From: Actinomycetota bacterium
GTDB lineage: Bacteria; Actinomycetota; Thermoleophilia; Solirubrobacterales; 70-9
Length of the DNA: 51,392 nt
Direction: 5' to 3'
NCBI GenBank assembly: GCA_018268415.1
Contig: JAFDWO010000157.1
Coordinates: forward strand, 1 to 51,392
The notes under the pieces are model-generated. The model saw only the letters and a list, made by a program, of their open reading frames with translations. It did not search any database and was not told where the DNA came from. The position numbers and the translations under genes were made by a program. Shown here in pieces: positions 1 to 8,257 of this stretch (positions are counted from its first letter, which is position 1; each line of letters starts with the position of its first letter).

Positions 1-181
1 TGGGCGTATGGCGACCATTTCGAACCACGGAGATCCCTGACCGGTGGGGCGGGTCGGAGAAGAGGGTCGATACACGCTGCGTGTATCGACCCCCCATACG
101 GTGGAAAACCCACGCGGCGCGTCCGCGGGCGTCGGGCACAGGGAAGGAGGCGTGGGGTTCCCCACGTCTTCGTGACGGGGT
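1..181. repeat. Palindrome and partial module II repeat at the window edge
   Basis: Non-coding stretch downstream of the GH15 gene. It holds a perfect 13-bp hairpin with a 3-nt loop (arms 64-76 and 80-92), bracketed by a second inverted pair (5-11 and 94-100). Positions 152-181 closely match 8001-8030 in region A, sharing the core CGTCTTCGTGACGGGGT, which is the right-hand flank of the module II repeat there. The left flank is not clear and may lie before the window. This looks like another member of the repeat family placed at the 3' end of a gene. Confidence 0.6.
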
Positions 182-227
182 CTCGGTCCGGGCCTTCCTC
201 ACCCCAGAGCGGCGGCCACGCCGCCCC

Positions 228-2120
228 TCACAACCCCTCGCGGATGCCGCCCATCGCGGTGAAGGCTTCTTTGGCGCCGGCCTCGGGGTCCTGCTCGTCG
301 GCGATCACGTGGGAGACGGCATTGATCAGGGCCAGGTGGGTGAAGGCCTGGGGGAAGTTGCCGAGGTGGCGGCCCGACCGCGCGTCCATCTCCTCGGCGT
401 AGAGGTCGAGCCAGCCGGCCATCAGGAGGAGGCGCTCGCAGAGGTGGCGCGCCCGGTCGCGCTCGCCGATCTCCGACAGCGCCGAGACCATCCAGAACGA
501 GCAGATGAGGAAGGTTCCCTCCTTGCCAGACAGGCCGTCGTCGGTCTCGTCGACCTTGTAGCGGAGGACGAGCCCTTCCTCGGTCAACTCCTCGGCGATC
601 GCGTTCACCGTGGCGACGATCCGCGGGTCGTCGCCGGGCAGGAAGCGGTAGAGGGGCATCAGGAGCAGCGAGGCGTCGAGTGCATCGGTGTCGTAGTGCT
701 GGCGGAAGACGCCGTCGCGGCAGCCCCGCTCGCAGATCTCCGCCTTGAAGGCGTCCGCCCTCGCGCCCCACTCCTCGGCGAGGTCGTCACGGCCGACCTC
801 CCGCGCCAGCCGCGCGCCGCGGTCGGCCGCCACCCACATGCTCACCTTGGACGAGACGTAGTGCTGCGGCGCGCCGCGCGACTCCCAGATGCCCTGGTCC
901 GGTTCCGGGAAGGACTCGATCGCCTTTTCCACCTGGTGGCGGATCAGCTCGCGATCGGCCTGCGTCCCGGTGCCTCTCAGCGCTTTTTCGTGCAGGTAGA
1001 CGGAGTCGAGCAGCGCGCCCCAGACGTCGTTCTGGCGCTGGTCGAAGGCGCCGTTGCCGATTCGGACCGGCCGCGCCCCGCCGTAACCGGAAAGGTGATC
1101 GAGCGTCGACTCGGTCAACTCCCGCTCGCCGCCGATCCCGTACATGATCTGCAGTTCGGGATGGTCCCGACACACATCGAGGATGAAGCGCATGAAGTCG
1201 CGCGCCTCCTGGTCGAAGCCGAGAGTGTGCAGCGCCCAGAGGCTGAAGGTCGAGTCGCGGATCCAGCTGTAGCGGTAGTCCCAGTTGCGTTCGCCGCCGG
1301 GCGCCTCCGGCAGCGAGGTGGTCGGGGCGGCGACGATCGCCCCGCTCGGGTGGTGGGTAAGCCCCTTGAGGACGAGCGCCGAGCGCTGCAGATGGACTCG
1401 CCAGGGGTGGTCGGGAAACCGGCCGTTGCGCAGCCAGAGCCGCCAGAATTCCTCGGTCGAGGCGATCCGTTCGTGCGCCTCCTCGGCGTCGGCGGGGCCG
1501 CTCAGGCCCGCCTTGCCCCAGCTCAGTGCGACGAAGGCGCGCTCGCCCTCCCGCAGATGCCGCCGGCCCTGGACCGCGTCGCCCGCCGTGGTCAGGTGGA
1601 GGTCGGTCCGCAACTCCAGCGGCGGGCAGTTCTCGCCCTGCGCCACCATTTCGCCGGGGACTTCGTCGCCCGCGCTCCAGCTTGCCGCGCCGCCACGCCC
1701 ATAATCGAAGCGCGGCAGGCACTCCATCTCGACGTCGACCTCACCGTCGATGCAGGTGACGGTCCGCAGCAGCGAGTGGTCTGACTCGTGGGCGACGATC
1801 GGGGCGCCGTGGGTCGGTTCCCAGGAGGCGATCGACAGCGCGTCGTTGACGACCAGCCAGCCGGTGTCGGTGACCCAGGTCGTCTCGATCACCAGCGTCC
1901 CCGGCCGGTAGCGGCGACTGATCGGCACGACCACGCCCGGCGGGCGCAGGGTCAGGTGCCCGGCGCCGCGATCGAGCAGCGCGGCGAAGACGCTCGGCGA
2001 GTCGAAGCGGGGGAGGCAGAGCCACTCGACCGCGCCGTCGAAGGACACCAGCGCCGAGGTGTGGCAGTCGGAGAGGAACCCGTAGCCGCCGATCAGCGGG
2101 AAGTCGTCGGTGCCGCGCAC
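228..2120 (-). CDS. GH15 family glucoamylase/trehalase-like glycoside hydrolase
   Basis: A 630-residue cytosolic glycoside hydrolase of family 15, the actinobacterial branch that includes trehalases and glucan 1,4-alpha-glucosidases; it would release glucose from trehalose or short alpha-glucans. The N-terminal beta-sandwich domain covers about residues 1-230 (IGGYGFLSDCHTSALV near the start). The (alpha/alpha)6 barrel follows, with NWDYRYSWIRD at 279-289, the likely general acid in GIWESRG (E413) and the likely general base near KEGTF (E534). Length is normal and no signal peptide is visible. The start is GTG at 2120, 36 bp from the divergent ctaG gene. Trehalase versus glucoamylase cannot be decided from sequence alone. 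Confidence 0.93.
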   Translation of the reverse strand: MRGTDDFPLIGGYGFLSDCHTSALVSFDGAVEWLCLPRFDSPSVFAALLDRGAGHLTLRPPGVVVPISRRYRPGTLVIETTWVTDTGWLVVNDALSIASWEPTHGAPIVAHESDHSLLRTVTCIDGEVDVEMECLPRFDYGRGGAASWSAGDEVPGEMVAQGENCPPLELRTDLHLTTAGDAVQGRRHLREGERAFVALSWGKAGLSGPADAEEAHERIASTEEFWRLWLRNGRFPDHPWRVHLQRSALVLKGLTHHPSGAIVAAPTTSLPEAPGGERNWDYRYSWIRDSTFSLWALHTLGFDQEARDFMRFILDVCRDHPELQIMYGIGGERELTESTLDHLSGYGGARPVRIGNGAFDQRQNDVWGALLDSVYLHEKALRGTGTQADRELIRHQVEKAIESFPEPDQGIWESRGAPQHYVSSKVSMWVAADRGARLAREVGRDDLAEEWGARADAFKAEICERGCRDGVFRQHYDTDALDASLLLMPLYRFLPGDDPRIVATVNAIAEELTEEGLVLRYKVDETDDGLSGKEGTFLICSFWMVSALSEIGERDRARHLCERLLLMAGWLDLYAEEMDARSGRHLGNFPQAFTHLALINAVSHVIADEQDPEAGAKEAFTAMGGIREGL

Positions 2121-2156
2121 GGCGGCAAGCTAGCACCAGGTCGTACGCTGAAGCCA

Positions 2157-3074
2157 GTGCATCTTGTCCCCGTCGCCCACGTGAGCGGCATCTTCGGCCC
2201 GCTCGAGCTTCTCCCCATGCTGATCGCCGCGGCGCTCTACGCCCGGCGGGCGACGACGCTGGCCGCGCGCGGGCGCCCGGTGCCGCTCTGGCGCCAGATC
2301 TGCTTCGCCGCCGGTCTCCTGACGATCGCGCTGGCGCTGATCACGCCGCTCTCGGACCTCGCCGACGAACTCGTGATCGCCCACATGATCGAGCACCTCG
2401 CGATCGGCGACATCGCCACCCTGCTGATCGTCCTCGGCCTCACTGGCCCGCTCCTGCAGCCGATCCTCGCGATCCGCTTCTTCGACCGCCTGCGCTTCCT
2501 CTGTCACCCGCTGGTGGCGATGCCGATCTGGGCGATCAACATGTTCTTCTGGCACGCACCGCCGCTCTACGACGCCGCCTACGGCACCTCCGTGGTCCAC
2601 TTCGTCGAGCACGGAACCTTCATCGTCACCGGCATCCTCCTCTGGATGCCGGTCTTCGGCCCGCTGCCGATGCCGACCTGGTTCACGGCGGGGTGGAAGG
2701 TCGTCTACGTGATCGTCATGCGGCTGATCGCCACCGTGCTCGGCAACATCCTGATGTGGGACGGGCAGGTGCTCTACGACGTCTACGAAAAGGGGCAGGC
2801 GCGCCACCACATCGACGCGGTCACCGACCAGTCGATCGCCGGCGTGGTGATGATGGTGGAGGGGGTCTTCCTGGGTCTCGGCGTGCTCGCCTGGTTCTTC
2901 TTCCGCGCGGCCAGTGAGGGGATCGAAAAGCAACGACTTCTCGACCTGGCGTTCACGCACGGGGTGGAGCTCGATCCTGCCCGGGCACAGCGCGCCGTGG
3001 CCGCCGGCCATGGCGAGCGCCTCCAGGAGCAGATCTTCCGGGAAGCGAAGCGGGACCCGGAAGCGGTGTCATGA
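2157..3074 (+). CDS. ctaG: Cytochrome c oxidase assembly factor, CtaG/Caa3 family
   Basis: Integral membrane protein of about 305 residues with roughly seven hydrophobic segments. It matches the Caa3-type CtaG family, which helps assemble the copper centre of haem-copper oxidases in Gram-positive bacteria. Family-typical histidine motifs are present: HMIEHL, FFWHAPPLYDAA and HFVEHGTF. The cytoplasmic C-terminal tail is charged. GTG at 2157 is taken as the start because it is the first start-like codon after the divergent GH15 gene; GTG at 2181 is an alternative, and neither has a clear Shine-Dalgarno. The stop overlaps the next gene by 4 bp (ATGA), so the two are probably translated together. 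No oxidase subunit genes are in the window. Confidence 0.87.
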   Translation: MHLVPVAHVSGIFGPLELLPMLIAAALYARRATTLAARGRPVPLWRQICFAAGLLTIALALITPLSDLADELVIAHMIEHLAIGDIATLLIVLGLTGPLLQPILAIRFFDRLRFLCHPLVAMPIWAINMFFWHAPPLYDAAYGTSVVHFVEHGTFIVTGILLWMPVFGPLPMPTWFTAGWKVVYVIVMRLIATVLGNILMWDGQVLYDVYEKGQARHHIDAVTDQSIAGVVMMVEGVFLGLGVLAWFFFRAASEGIEKQRLLDLAFTHGVELDPARAQRAVAAGHGERLQEQIFREAKRDPEAVS

Positions 3075-4579
3075 CCGGCGGCGCGTTGACCCGCCCCGCC
3101 GGCCTCGGCGCCCTCGTCTTCGTCGTCGGTGGTGCCAGCCTCGGCGTCGAGATCGCCGCCGCGCGCCTCCTGGCACCGTACTTCGGCGCCTCGACGATCG
3201 TGTGGGCGAACACGATCGGCATCGTCCTCGTCGCCCTCTCGGCCGGCTACTGGTTCGGCGGCCGGATCGCCGACCGCAACCCCGACCCGGCGCGCCTCGG
3301 CACCCTCGTCCTGCTCGCCGCGGGGCTGATCGCGATCGTCCCGTTCGCCGCCCGTCCCTTCCTCGGCTTCTCGGTCGAAGCCTTCGAGGGGCTCTCGCTC
3401 GCCACCTTCGCCGGGTCGCTCTTCGGCGTGCTGATCCTGGTCGCGGTGCCGGTGGCGCTGCTCGGCGCCGTCGCGCCGTGGGCGGCGCGCCTGGCGGTGG
3501 GGGACGACGCGCGCGGCGCCGGGGAGGCGGTCGGCCGTCTTTACGCGATCTCCACCGCCGGCTCGCTGGTCGGCACGATGACCTCGGCCCTGGTCGCGAT
3601 CCCGCTGCTCGGCACGCAGCGCACGTTCATCGCCTTCGCCCTGGCACTCGCCCTGGTGGCGACCCTGGCGCTGGGGCGCCGCGCCGTGCCGGTCGCCGTC
3701 GGGCTCGCCCTGGCCCTGGCGATCCCGCCCGGCGCGATCAAGGAGGGCGACGACCGCGTCCTCTACGAGGGGGAGACGGTGCAGCAGTACGTGCGGATCG
3801 TCGAACGCGAAGACGGCAGCCGCGCGATGGAGCTGAACGAGGGGCAGGCGGTCCACTCACTGTGGCGGCCGGGGAGCTACCTGACCGGCGATTATTGGGA
3901 CGGGATGGTCGTGCTGCCGGCGCTCGCCCGCCCCGAGCCGCGCCGCATCGCGATCCTCGGTAACGCCGGCGGCACGGTTGCGCGCGCCTTCGGTCACTAC
4001 TTCCCGGGCGCCGCGGTCGACGCGGTCGAGATCGACGGCGAGCTCACCTCGTTGGGACGGCGCTACCTCGGCCTGCGCAACCCGCGGATGGAGGTGTTCA
4101 GCGCTGACGCCCGGCCCTGGCTCGAGTCCGCCGCCGGCGGCTACGACGCGATCCTCGTCGACGCTTATCGACAGCCCTACATCCCCTTCTACCTGACCAC
4201 CGCCGAGTTCTTCGCGCTCGCCGCCGAACGGTTGGCGCCGGGAGGCGTGGTGATCGTCAACGTCGGCCACCCGGAAGGCTCCGACGCGCTCGAGCAGGTG
4301 CTCGGCGCGACCATGGCCTCTGCCTTCCCGCGGGTGCTGCGCGATCCGATCGCCGACGTCAACACGCTGCTCGTCGGCGGCGACGCGGGGATCTCGGCGG
4401 AGCGCTTGGAAGCTGCCGCGCCGGCCCTGCCGCGGGACCTGCGCCCGCTCGCTCTCGCCTCCTCGGCGCGCCTGCGCCCGCGGCTCCCCGGCGGCGACGT
4501 CTACACCGACGATCGCGCCCCGGTCGAGTGGCTCGTCGACGACTCCCTGCTGGAATATGCCGGTGAAGCCGGTGGCTGA
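3071..4579 (+). CDS. Membrane-fused spermidine synthase-like protein
   Basis: A 502-residue fusion. About residues 1-225 form a multi-pass membrane domain of the kind annotated as fused MFS/spermidine synthase (GVEIAAARLLAPYFGAS, YWFGGRIADR). The rest is a Rossmann-type aminopropyltransferase-like domain with an AdoMet-binding loop (ILGNAGGTVARAF), an acidic ribose-binding strand (VDAVEIDGEL), SADARPWLE, and ILVDAY where spermidine synthases carry the catalytic Asp. The family is widespread in actinobacteria; the true substrate is generally unknown, so polyamine synthesis is only inferred. It overlaps ctaG by 4 bp. A small ORF starts inside its last codons. Confidence 0.85.
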   Translation: MTGGALTRPAGLGALVFVVGGASLGVEIAAARLLAPYFGASTIVWANTIGIVLVALSAGYWFGGRIADRNPDPARLGTLVLLAAGLIAIVPFAARPFLGFSVEAFEGLSLATFAGSLFGVLILVAVPVALLGAVAPWAARLAVGDDARGAGEAVGRLYAISTAGSLVGTMTSALVAIPLLGTQRTFIAFALALALVATLALGRRAVPVAVGLALALAIPPGAIKEGDDRVLYEGETVQQYVRIVEREDGSRAMELNEGQAVHSLWRPGSYLTGDYWDGMVVLPALARPEPRRIAILGNAGGTVARAFGHYFPGAAVDAVEIDGELTSLGRRYLGLRNPRMEVFSADARPWLESAAGGYDAILVDAYRQPYIPFYLTTAEFFALAAERLAPGGVVIVNVGHPEGSDALEQVLGATMASAFPRVLRDPIADVNTLLVGGDAGISAERLEAAAPALPRDLRPLALASSARLRPRLPGGDVYTDDRAPVEWLVDDSLLEYAGEAGG

Positions 4580-4700
4580 TCTCTCACCTCTCGACAGGGT
4601 GCGCGCCTGGCTGGTCACCGGGGCGCCCGGGCGCGGCGTGGCGTTCGCGATCGACTTCGCCGCGGCGGCGCGGACGATGCTGCGGGCGCGGCGTGGCTGA
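4572..4700 (+). CDS. Small ORF coupled to the spermidine synthase-like gene
   Basis: A 42-residue reading frame starting at GTG 4572, which overlaps the upstream stop by 8 bp. It begins VADLSPLDRVRAWLVTG and continues through a short, moderately hydrophobic stretch rich in Ala to an Arg-rich end (TMLRARRG). The layout (overlapping start, amphipathic helix, basic tail) is typical of a real small protein rather than chance, and it fills most of the gap before tig. I do not recognise a function. There is no catalytic motif. Confidence 0.45.
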   Translation: MADLSPLDRVRAWLVTGAPGRGVAFAIDFAAAARTMLRARRG

Positions 4701-4740
4701 GGATCGCCCGGAGCGCCGATTCCTCTAGGGTCAGCCGACG

Positions 4741-6156
4741 ATGCAGACGACTCTCAAAGAGCTTCCCGAATCACGCGTAGAAGTCCAGGCCGAGGTCGAG
4801 TCCAAGGACGTCGAGCGCGCCGCCAACCGCACCGCCCGCGCGATGGCCCGCGAACTCCGCCTCCCCGGCTTCCGCAAGGGCAAAGCGCCGCCGAACCTGG
4901 TGATCCAGCGGATGGGCTTCGCCGCCGTCCTCTCCGAAGCGATTCGTGACGCGCTCCCCGAGTGGTATGAAGCAGCGCTGCTCGACGCGGGGGTAACGCC
5001 GATCGGCGATCCCGACATCGACCTGGTCGACACCCCGGAGGCGGCGGGCGAGCCGCTCTCCTTCAAGTTCGTGGTCGGCGTCCGGCCGCAGGCGCAGCTC
5101 GGCGAGTACAAGGAGCTCGAGGTCGGGAGGGACGACAAAGAGGTCGACGAGGAGGTCATCGACACCGAGGTCGACCGGATCCGCGAGGGCTTCGCGCGCC
5201 TCGAGCCGGTCGAGCGCGCCTCGCAGGAGGGCGACGCCGTGCTGATCGACTTTGAGGGCTTCGTCGACGGCAACGCCTTCCAGGGCGGCAAGGCCGACGA
5301 TTACCTCCTGACCCTCGGCTCGGGCCAGCTGATCGACAACTTCGAGGAGCAGCTGACCGGTGTCGACCCCGGCGACGAGGTCGAGGTCGAGGTCACCTTC
5401 CCGGACGATTACCAGGAAGAGAAACTGGCGGGTGAGGACGCGGTCTTCAAGGTGAAGGTCAAGGAGGTACGGGAGAAAATCCTGCCTGAGCTCGATGACG
5501 ATTTTGCCTCCGACGCCTCCGAGTTCGACACGCTGGAGGAGCTCCGCGGCGACATCCGCGAGAAAGTCGGCAACGCGCTGAACAGTCGCTCCGAGGAAGA
5601 CTTCCGCATCGCCGCCGTCGACGCGGCGGTCGACAACGCGACCGTCGACGTCCCCGACGACATCGTCACCGCGCGGGCCACCGAACGCTGGGAGCGGATG
5701 GAACGCCAGCTCGCCCAGCAGGGGATGGACCCCAACATGTTCCTGCAGATGCAGGGCAAAACGCGCGACGAGCTGATCGCGGAGTCGAAGCCCGACGCGG
5801 AGCGGGAGCTGAAGCGCGAGGCCGTGGTGACGGCGATCGCGGTGGCCGAGAACCTCGAGGTCTCCGACGAGGAGATGGTCGAGGCGCTCGAGCACTCGGC
5901 CGAACACGAACGGACGACCCCGGAGAAGCTCCTGGTGCGGCTACGCGAGAACGGGCGCGATGCGGTGATCCGCGAGGACCTGCTGGCGCGTAAGGCGATC
6001 GAGCTGATCGCCGATGCGGCCAAGCCGATCCCGCCGGCCGAGGCCGAAGATCGCAAGGGCAAAGCCGAAGCGGCGGAAAAGCTGCTCGCTCCCGAGGGGG
6101 ACTCGGAGGGCGGCGAGAAACCGGCAGGGAAACTCTGGACGCCGGGCGACGAGTGA
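4741..6156 (+). CDS. tig: Trigger factor, ribosome-associated chaperone
   Basis: A 471-residue protein with the three trigger-factor regions in order. The N-terminal ribosome-binding domain carries the signature LPGFRKGKAPP near residue 40. The FKBP-type peptidyl-prolyl isomerase domain lies at about 155-245 (GDAVLIDFEGFVDG, then LGSGQLIDNFEEQLTG). The helical C-terminal chaperone arms run from about 260 to 430. The C-terminal extension is acidic (about 431-471). It binds nascent chains at the ribosome exit tunnel. It is followed by clpP, and clpX lies further on in the same direction, as in the common tig-clpP-clpX arrangement, here interrupted by a peptidase gene and repeat region A. Confidence 0.97.
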   Translation: MQTTLKELPESRVEVQAEVESKDVERAANRTARAMARELRLPGFRKGKAPPNLVIQRMGFAAVLSEAIRDALPEWYEAALLDAGVTPIGDPDIDLVDTPEAAGEPLSFKFVVGVRPQAQLGEYKELEVGRDDKEVDEEVIDTEVDRIREGFARLEPVERASQEGDAVLIDFEGFVDGNAFQGGKADDYLLTLGSGQLIDNFEEQLTGVDPGDEVEVEVTFPDDYQEEKLAGEDAVFKVKVKEVREKILPELDDDFASDASEFDTLEELRGDIREKVGNALNSRSEEDFRIAAVDAAVDNATVDVPDDIVTARATERWERMERQLAQQGMDPNMFLQMQGKTRDELIAESKPDAERELKREAVVTAIAVAENLEVSDEEMVEALEHSAEHERTTPEKLLVRLRENGRDAVIREDLLARKAIELIADAAKPIPPAEAEDRKGKAEAAEKLLAPEGDSEGGEKPAGKLWTPGDE

Positions 6157-6208
6157 GTCGCGGCGCGACGCCCGGCCCGCCGAACGCCTTCTATAGAGTG
6201 CGCGCACG

Positions 6209-6793
6209 ATGAGTCCTCTTATCCCCATGGTGGTCGAGCAGACCTCGCGCGGCGAGCGCGCGTTCGACATCTACTCGCGGCTGCTCGGCGAGCGGATCGT
6301 CTTCCTCGGCACGCCGGTCACCGATGACATCGCCAACCTGATCGTCGCCCAGCTGCTGCACCTGGAGTCGGAGGATCCCGACAAGGACATCAGCCTTTAC
6401 ATCAACTCGCCGGGCGGGTCGGTGTACGCGGGGCTGGCGATCTACGACACGATGCAGTTCATCAAACCCGACGTGCAGACGATCTGCGTCGGGATCGCGA
6501 TGAGCATGGGTGCGTTGCTGCTCTGCGGTGGCGCCGAGGGCAAGCGGATGTCGCTGCCGAACTCGAAGATCCTGATCCACCAGGTCTCGGCGGGCTTTCA
6601 GGGCCAGGCGACCGACATCGAGATCCACGCCAAAGAGATCATCGACGTGCGCCGGCGGCTGGACGAGATCATCGCCAAGCACACCGGTCAGCCCTTCGAG
6701 AAAGTCACCAAAGACACCGAGCGCGATTACTTCATGAGCGCGGATGAGGCGAAGGAGTACAACATCGTCGACCGCGTCATCGCGCACCATTAA
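6209..6793 (+). CDS. clpP: ATP-dependent Clp protease proteolytic subunit
   Basis: A 194-residue serine protease subunit forming the tetradecameric ClpP barrel that degrades substrates fed in by ClpX or ClpC. The catalytic triad is intact: Ser99 in [11 protein letters not shown], His124 in KILIHQV and Asp173 in KDTERDYFM. The substrate-binding SPGGSV motif is at 67-72. Length is standard. Only one clpP copy is visible here, although many actinobacteria have two. It starts about 52 bp after tig and overlaps the longest version of the downstream M23 gene. Confidence 0.97.
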   Translation: MSPLIPMVVEQTSRGERAFDIYSRLLGERIVFLGTPVTDDIANLIVAQLLHLESEDPDKDISLYINSPGGSVYAGLAIYDTMQFIKPDVQTICVGIAMSMGALLLCGGAEGKRMSLPNSKILIHQVSAGFQGQATDIEIHAKEIIDVRRRLDEIIAKHTGQPFEKVTKDTERDYFMSADEAKEYNIVDRVIAHH

Positions 6794-7307
6794 GCGGTTT
6801 CTCGCCGTAGTTCTGCTGCTGTCGGCAATGCCCGGAGGAGCTTCGGCAACCGTCCCACTGGGGGCGAGGGACGGCGGGATCGAATGGTTCCGCCACGTCT
6901 TCCCGGTGCGCGGACCGCACGGCGAACGGGGCCCGGTCGGTGAATTCCACGCTCCCCGCAGCGGCGGACGGATCCACGAAGGCTTCGACATCCTCGCCGC
7001 CTGTGGGACCGAACTGGTCTCCGCGGTCACCGGCAAGGTTCGCGAAGTCGGTTATGACCCGATCCTCTACGGCAACTACCTGCTGATCCACGGGTCCGAA
7101 GAACACCGCACCTACATGTACGCGCACATGAAGAACCCGCCGCGTGTGAAGCAGGGCGAACGGGTCTGGGCGGGGGAGAGGGTCGGCGAGGTCGGCAAGA
7201 CCGGCAACGCCCGCACGGTCGGTTGCATGCTCCACATCGAGATCCACGTGAACGGTCGCCCGATCGACCCGAAGCCCGCAGTCGAGCGCTGGGACCGCCA
7301 CAGCTGA
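6744..7307 (+). CDS. Secreted M23 (LytM-type) peptidase
   Basis: A murein-peptidase-like protein of up to 187 residues. A hydrophobic signal segment ([17 protein letters not shown]) precedes a single M23 domain. Zinc-ligand motifs are present: GRIHEGFD (H-x3-D) and LHIEIH (H-x-H), with TYMYAHM between them. It probably cuts peptide cross-links in peptidoglycan, or acts as an activator of other hydrolases. The start is uncertain. ATG 6744 overlaps clpP by 50 bp and gives a long n-region; ATT 6789 would overlap the clpP stop and give a textbook signal peptide; ATG 6828 would cut into it. Repeat region A follows directly. Confidence 0.85.
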   Translation: MRRRSTTSSTASSRTIKRFLAVVLLLSAMPGGASATVPLGARDGGIEWFRHVFPVRGPHGERGPVGEFHAPRSGGRIHEGFDILAACGTELVSAVTGKVREVGYDPILYGNYLLIHGSEEHRTYMYAHMKNPPRVKQGERVWAGERVGEVGKTGNARTVGCMLHIEIHVNGRPIDPKPAVERWDRHS

Positions 7308-7434
7308 GCCGACCCCGTCCTCCCCTGGCGCCGACCGGGCCGCGGCTGCGGTCGACCTGACCGGCGGTATGGGCGGGTGGGGACGGGCGGGCCGGGGTGG
7401 CCGGCCGAGGTGCGAACCGACCTCGTGGCTGCCT

Positions 7435-7639
7435 CCCGTCTGAGATGCGCCGCGGCGGCGCGTGGCGGCGGGTCCCGGCCCCCACACCCGTCCGAGATGC
7501 CGCCCGACCCCGGCCCCCGCACCCGTCCGAGATGCCGCGCGACCCCGACCCCGCACCCGTCCGAGATGCGTCCCGGGCATCGGCCCGTGCGCCCGTCCGA
7601 GTTACGCCCCGACCCGGCCCCCGCACCCGTCCGAGCCGC
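7435..7639 (+). repeat. CCGTCCGAGATGC ladder, region A (module I)
   Basis: Six copies of a 14-nt core resembling CCCGTCCGAGATGC start at about 7435, 7487, 7522, 7556, 7592 and 7626. After the first interval, spacing is 34-36 bp. The intervening sequence is C-rich and degenerate (CGACCCCGGCCC type). The last copy abuts the long hairpin at 7639. The same ladder followed by the same hairpin occurs in region C. Confidence 0.8.
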
Positions 7640-7698
7640 GTCCCGGGCGCCTCATGGCGCTCCTGGCAGGCTGTGAGCGCCATGAGGCGCCCGGGACG
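7639..7698 (+). repeat. 60-nt perfect hairpin, region A
   Basis: Arms 7639-7662 and 7675-7698 are perfectly complementary over 24 bp, with a 12-nt loop CTGGCAGGCTGT. All 60 nt are identical to 51268-51327 in region C. The copy in region B (27679-27731) has a changed but still fully paired stem and a reverse-complement loop. There is no T-tract, so this is not a classical terminator. Confidence 0.9.
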
Positions 7699-7842
7699 GG
7701 AGGGGGTCGTGGGGAGGGCGGGTACGGGGACGGGAGGGGTTCGTGAAAAAGGCGGGACAGGGATGAGGGGAGACGCAGGGACGGCACGAGGTCGGACCTC
7801 CGTGACGGGTCCGTGCGGGAGAGGCCACACCCCGCCCCGATC

Positions 7843-8030
7843 GGTCACGAAGATGCCGGGAACGTCACGCTTTCCGCAACCTTCGGTCCGTCCCCGGGCC
7901 CGAAAAGAAGGCCCGGGAACGCGTTCCGTACTTTGACCATGCCATGGCAGGGTCAAAGTACGGAACGTGTCCGTGAGCGTTGGACAACACGGGAGGAGGG
8001 GTGGAGTTCCCTGCGTCTTCGTGACGGGGT
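7843..8030 (+). repeat. Module II: inverted flanks around a variable palindrome, region A
   Basis: The left flank 7843-7868, read on the minus strand, is GTGACGTTCCCGGCATCTTC followed by GTGAC. The right flank 8001-8030 is GTGGAGTTCCCTGCGTCTTC followed by GTGACGGGGT. Between them lie an 8-bp hairpin near 7893-7918 (CCGGGCC type) and a 17-bp perfect hairpin (arms 7922-7938 and 7951-7967, 12-nt loop). Region B has matching flanks with an unrelated central hairpin. Confidence 0.8.
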
Positions 8031-8055
8031 CGCTCTTCCGTGACGGTCCGGTGAG

Positions 8056-8178
8056 GGATCCGTGGCACTCTCCGGCTCCCGGGGCCGGGATCGGGGGGAT
8101 CCGTGGGACCCTCCGGCCCCCGGACGCCGGGATCGGGGGATCCGTGGGAGCGCCGTGTCCCTCGCGTGAGGGATCCGC
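8056..8178 (+). repeat. 41-bp GGATCCGTGG tandem array
   Basis: GGATCCGTGG recurs at 8056, 8097 and 8138, exactly 41 bp apart, with a partial fourth copy (GGATCCGC) at about 8171. Intervening sequence is of the CTCCGGCCCCCGG type and partly conserved. There is no clear counterpart in region B. Confidence 0.7.
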
Positions 8179-8257
8179 CCGCACCCGCCCGGGGGCCTTC
8201 CGTGCTTCCCCCGCCCGCTCCCCGTATTCCCGGCCGTCACGGCCACGGCCACAGCCT

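Noticed and set aside
7435..7639. CRISPR array
   Set aside because: The repeats have a core of only about 14 nt and are degenerate, and the spacers resemble one another. There are no cas genes.
7639..7698. Rho-independent terminator for the M23 gene
   Set aside because: The stem is far longer than usual, has no T-tract, starts 330 bp after the stop, and is duplicated exactly at 51268 with a ladder.
7843..8030. Integron attC site
   Set aside because: The architecture is similar, but the RYYYAAC/GTTRRRY core boxes are not convincing, the size is larger than usual and no integrase or cassette is present.
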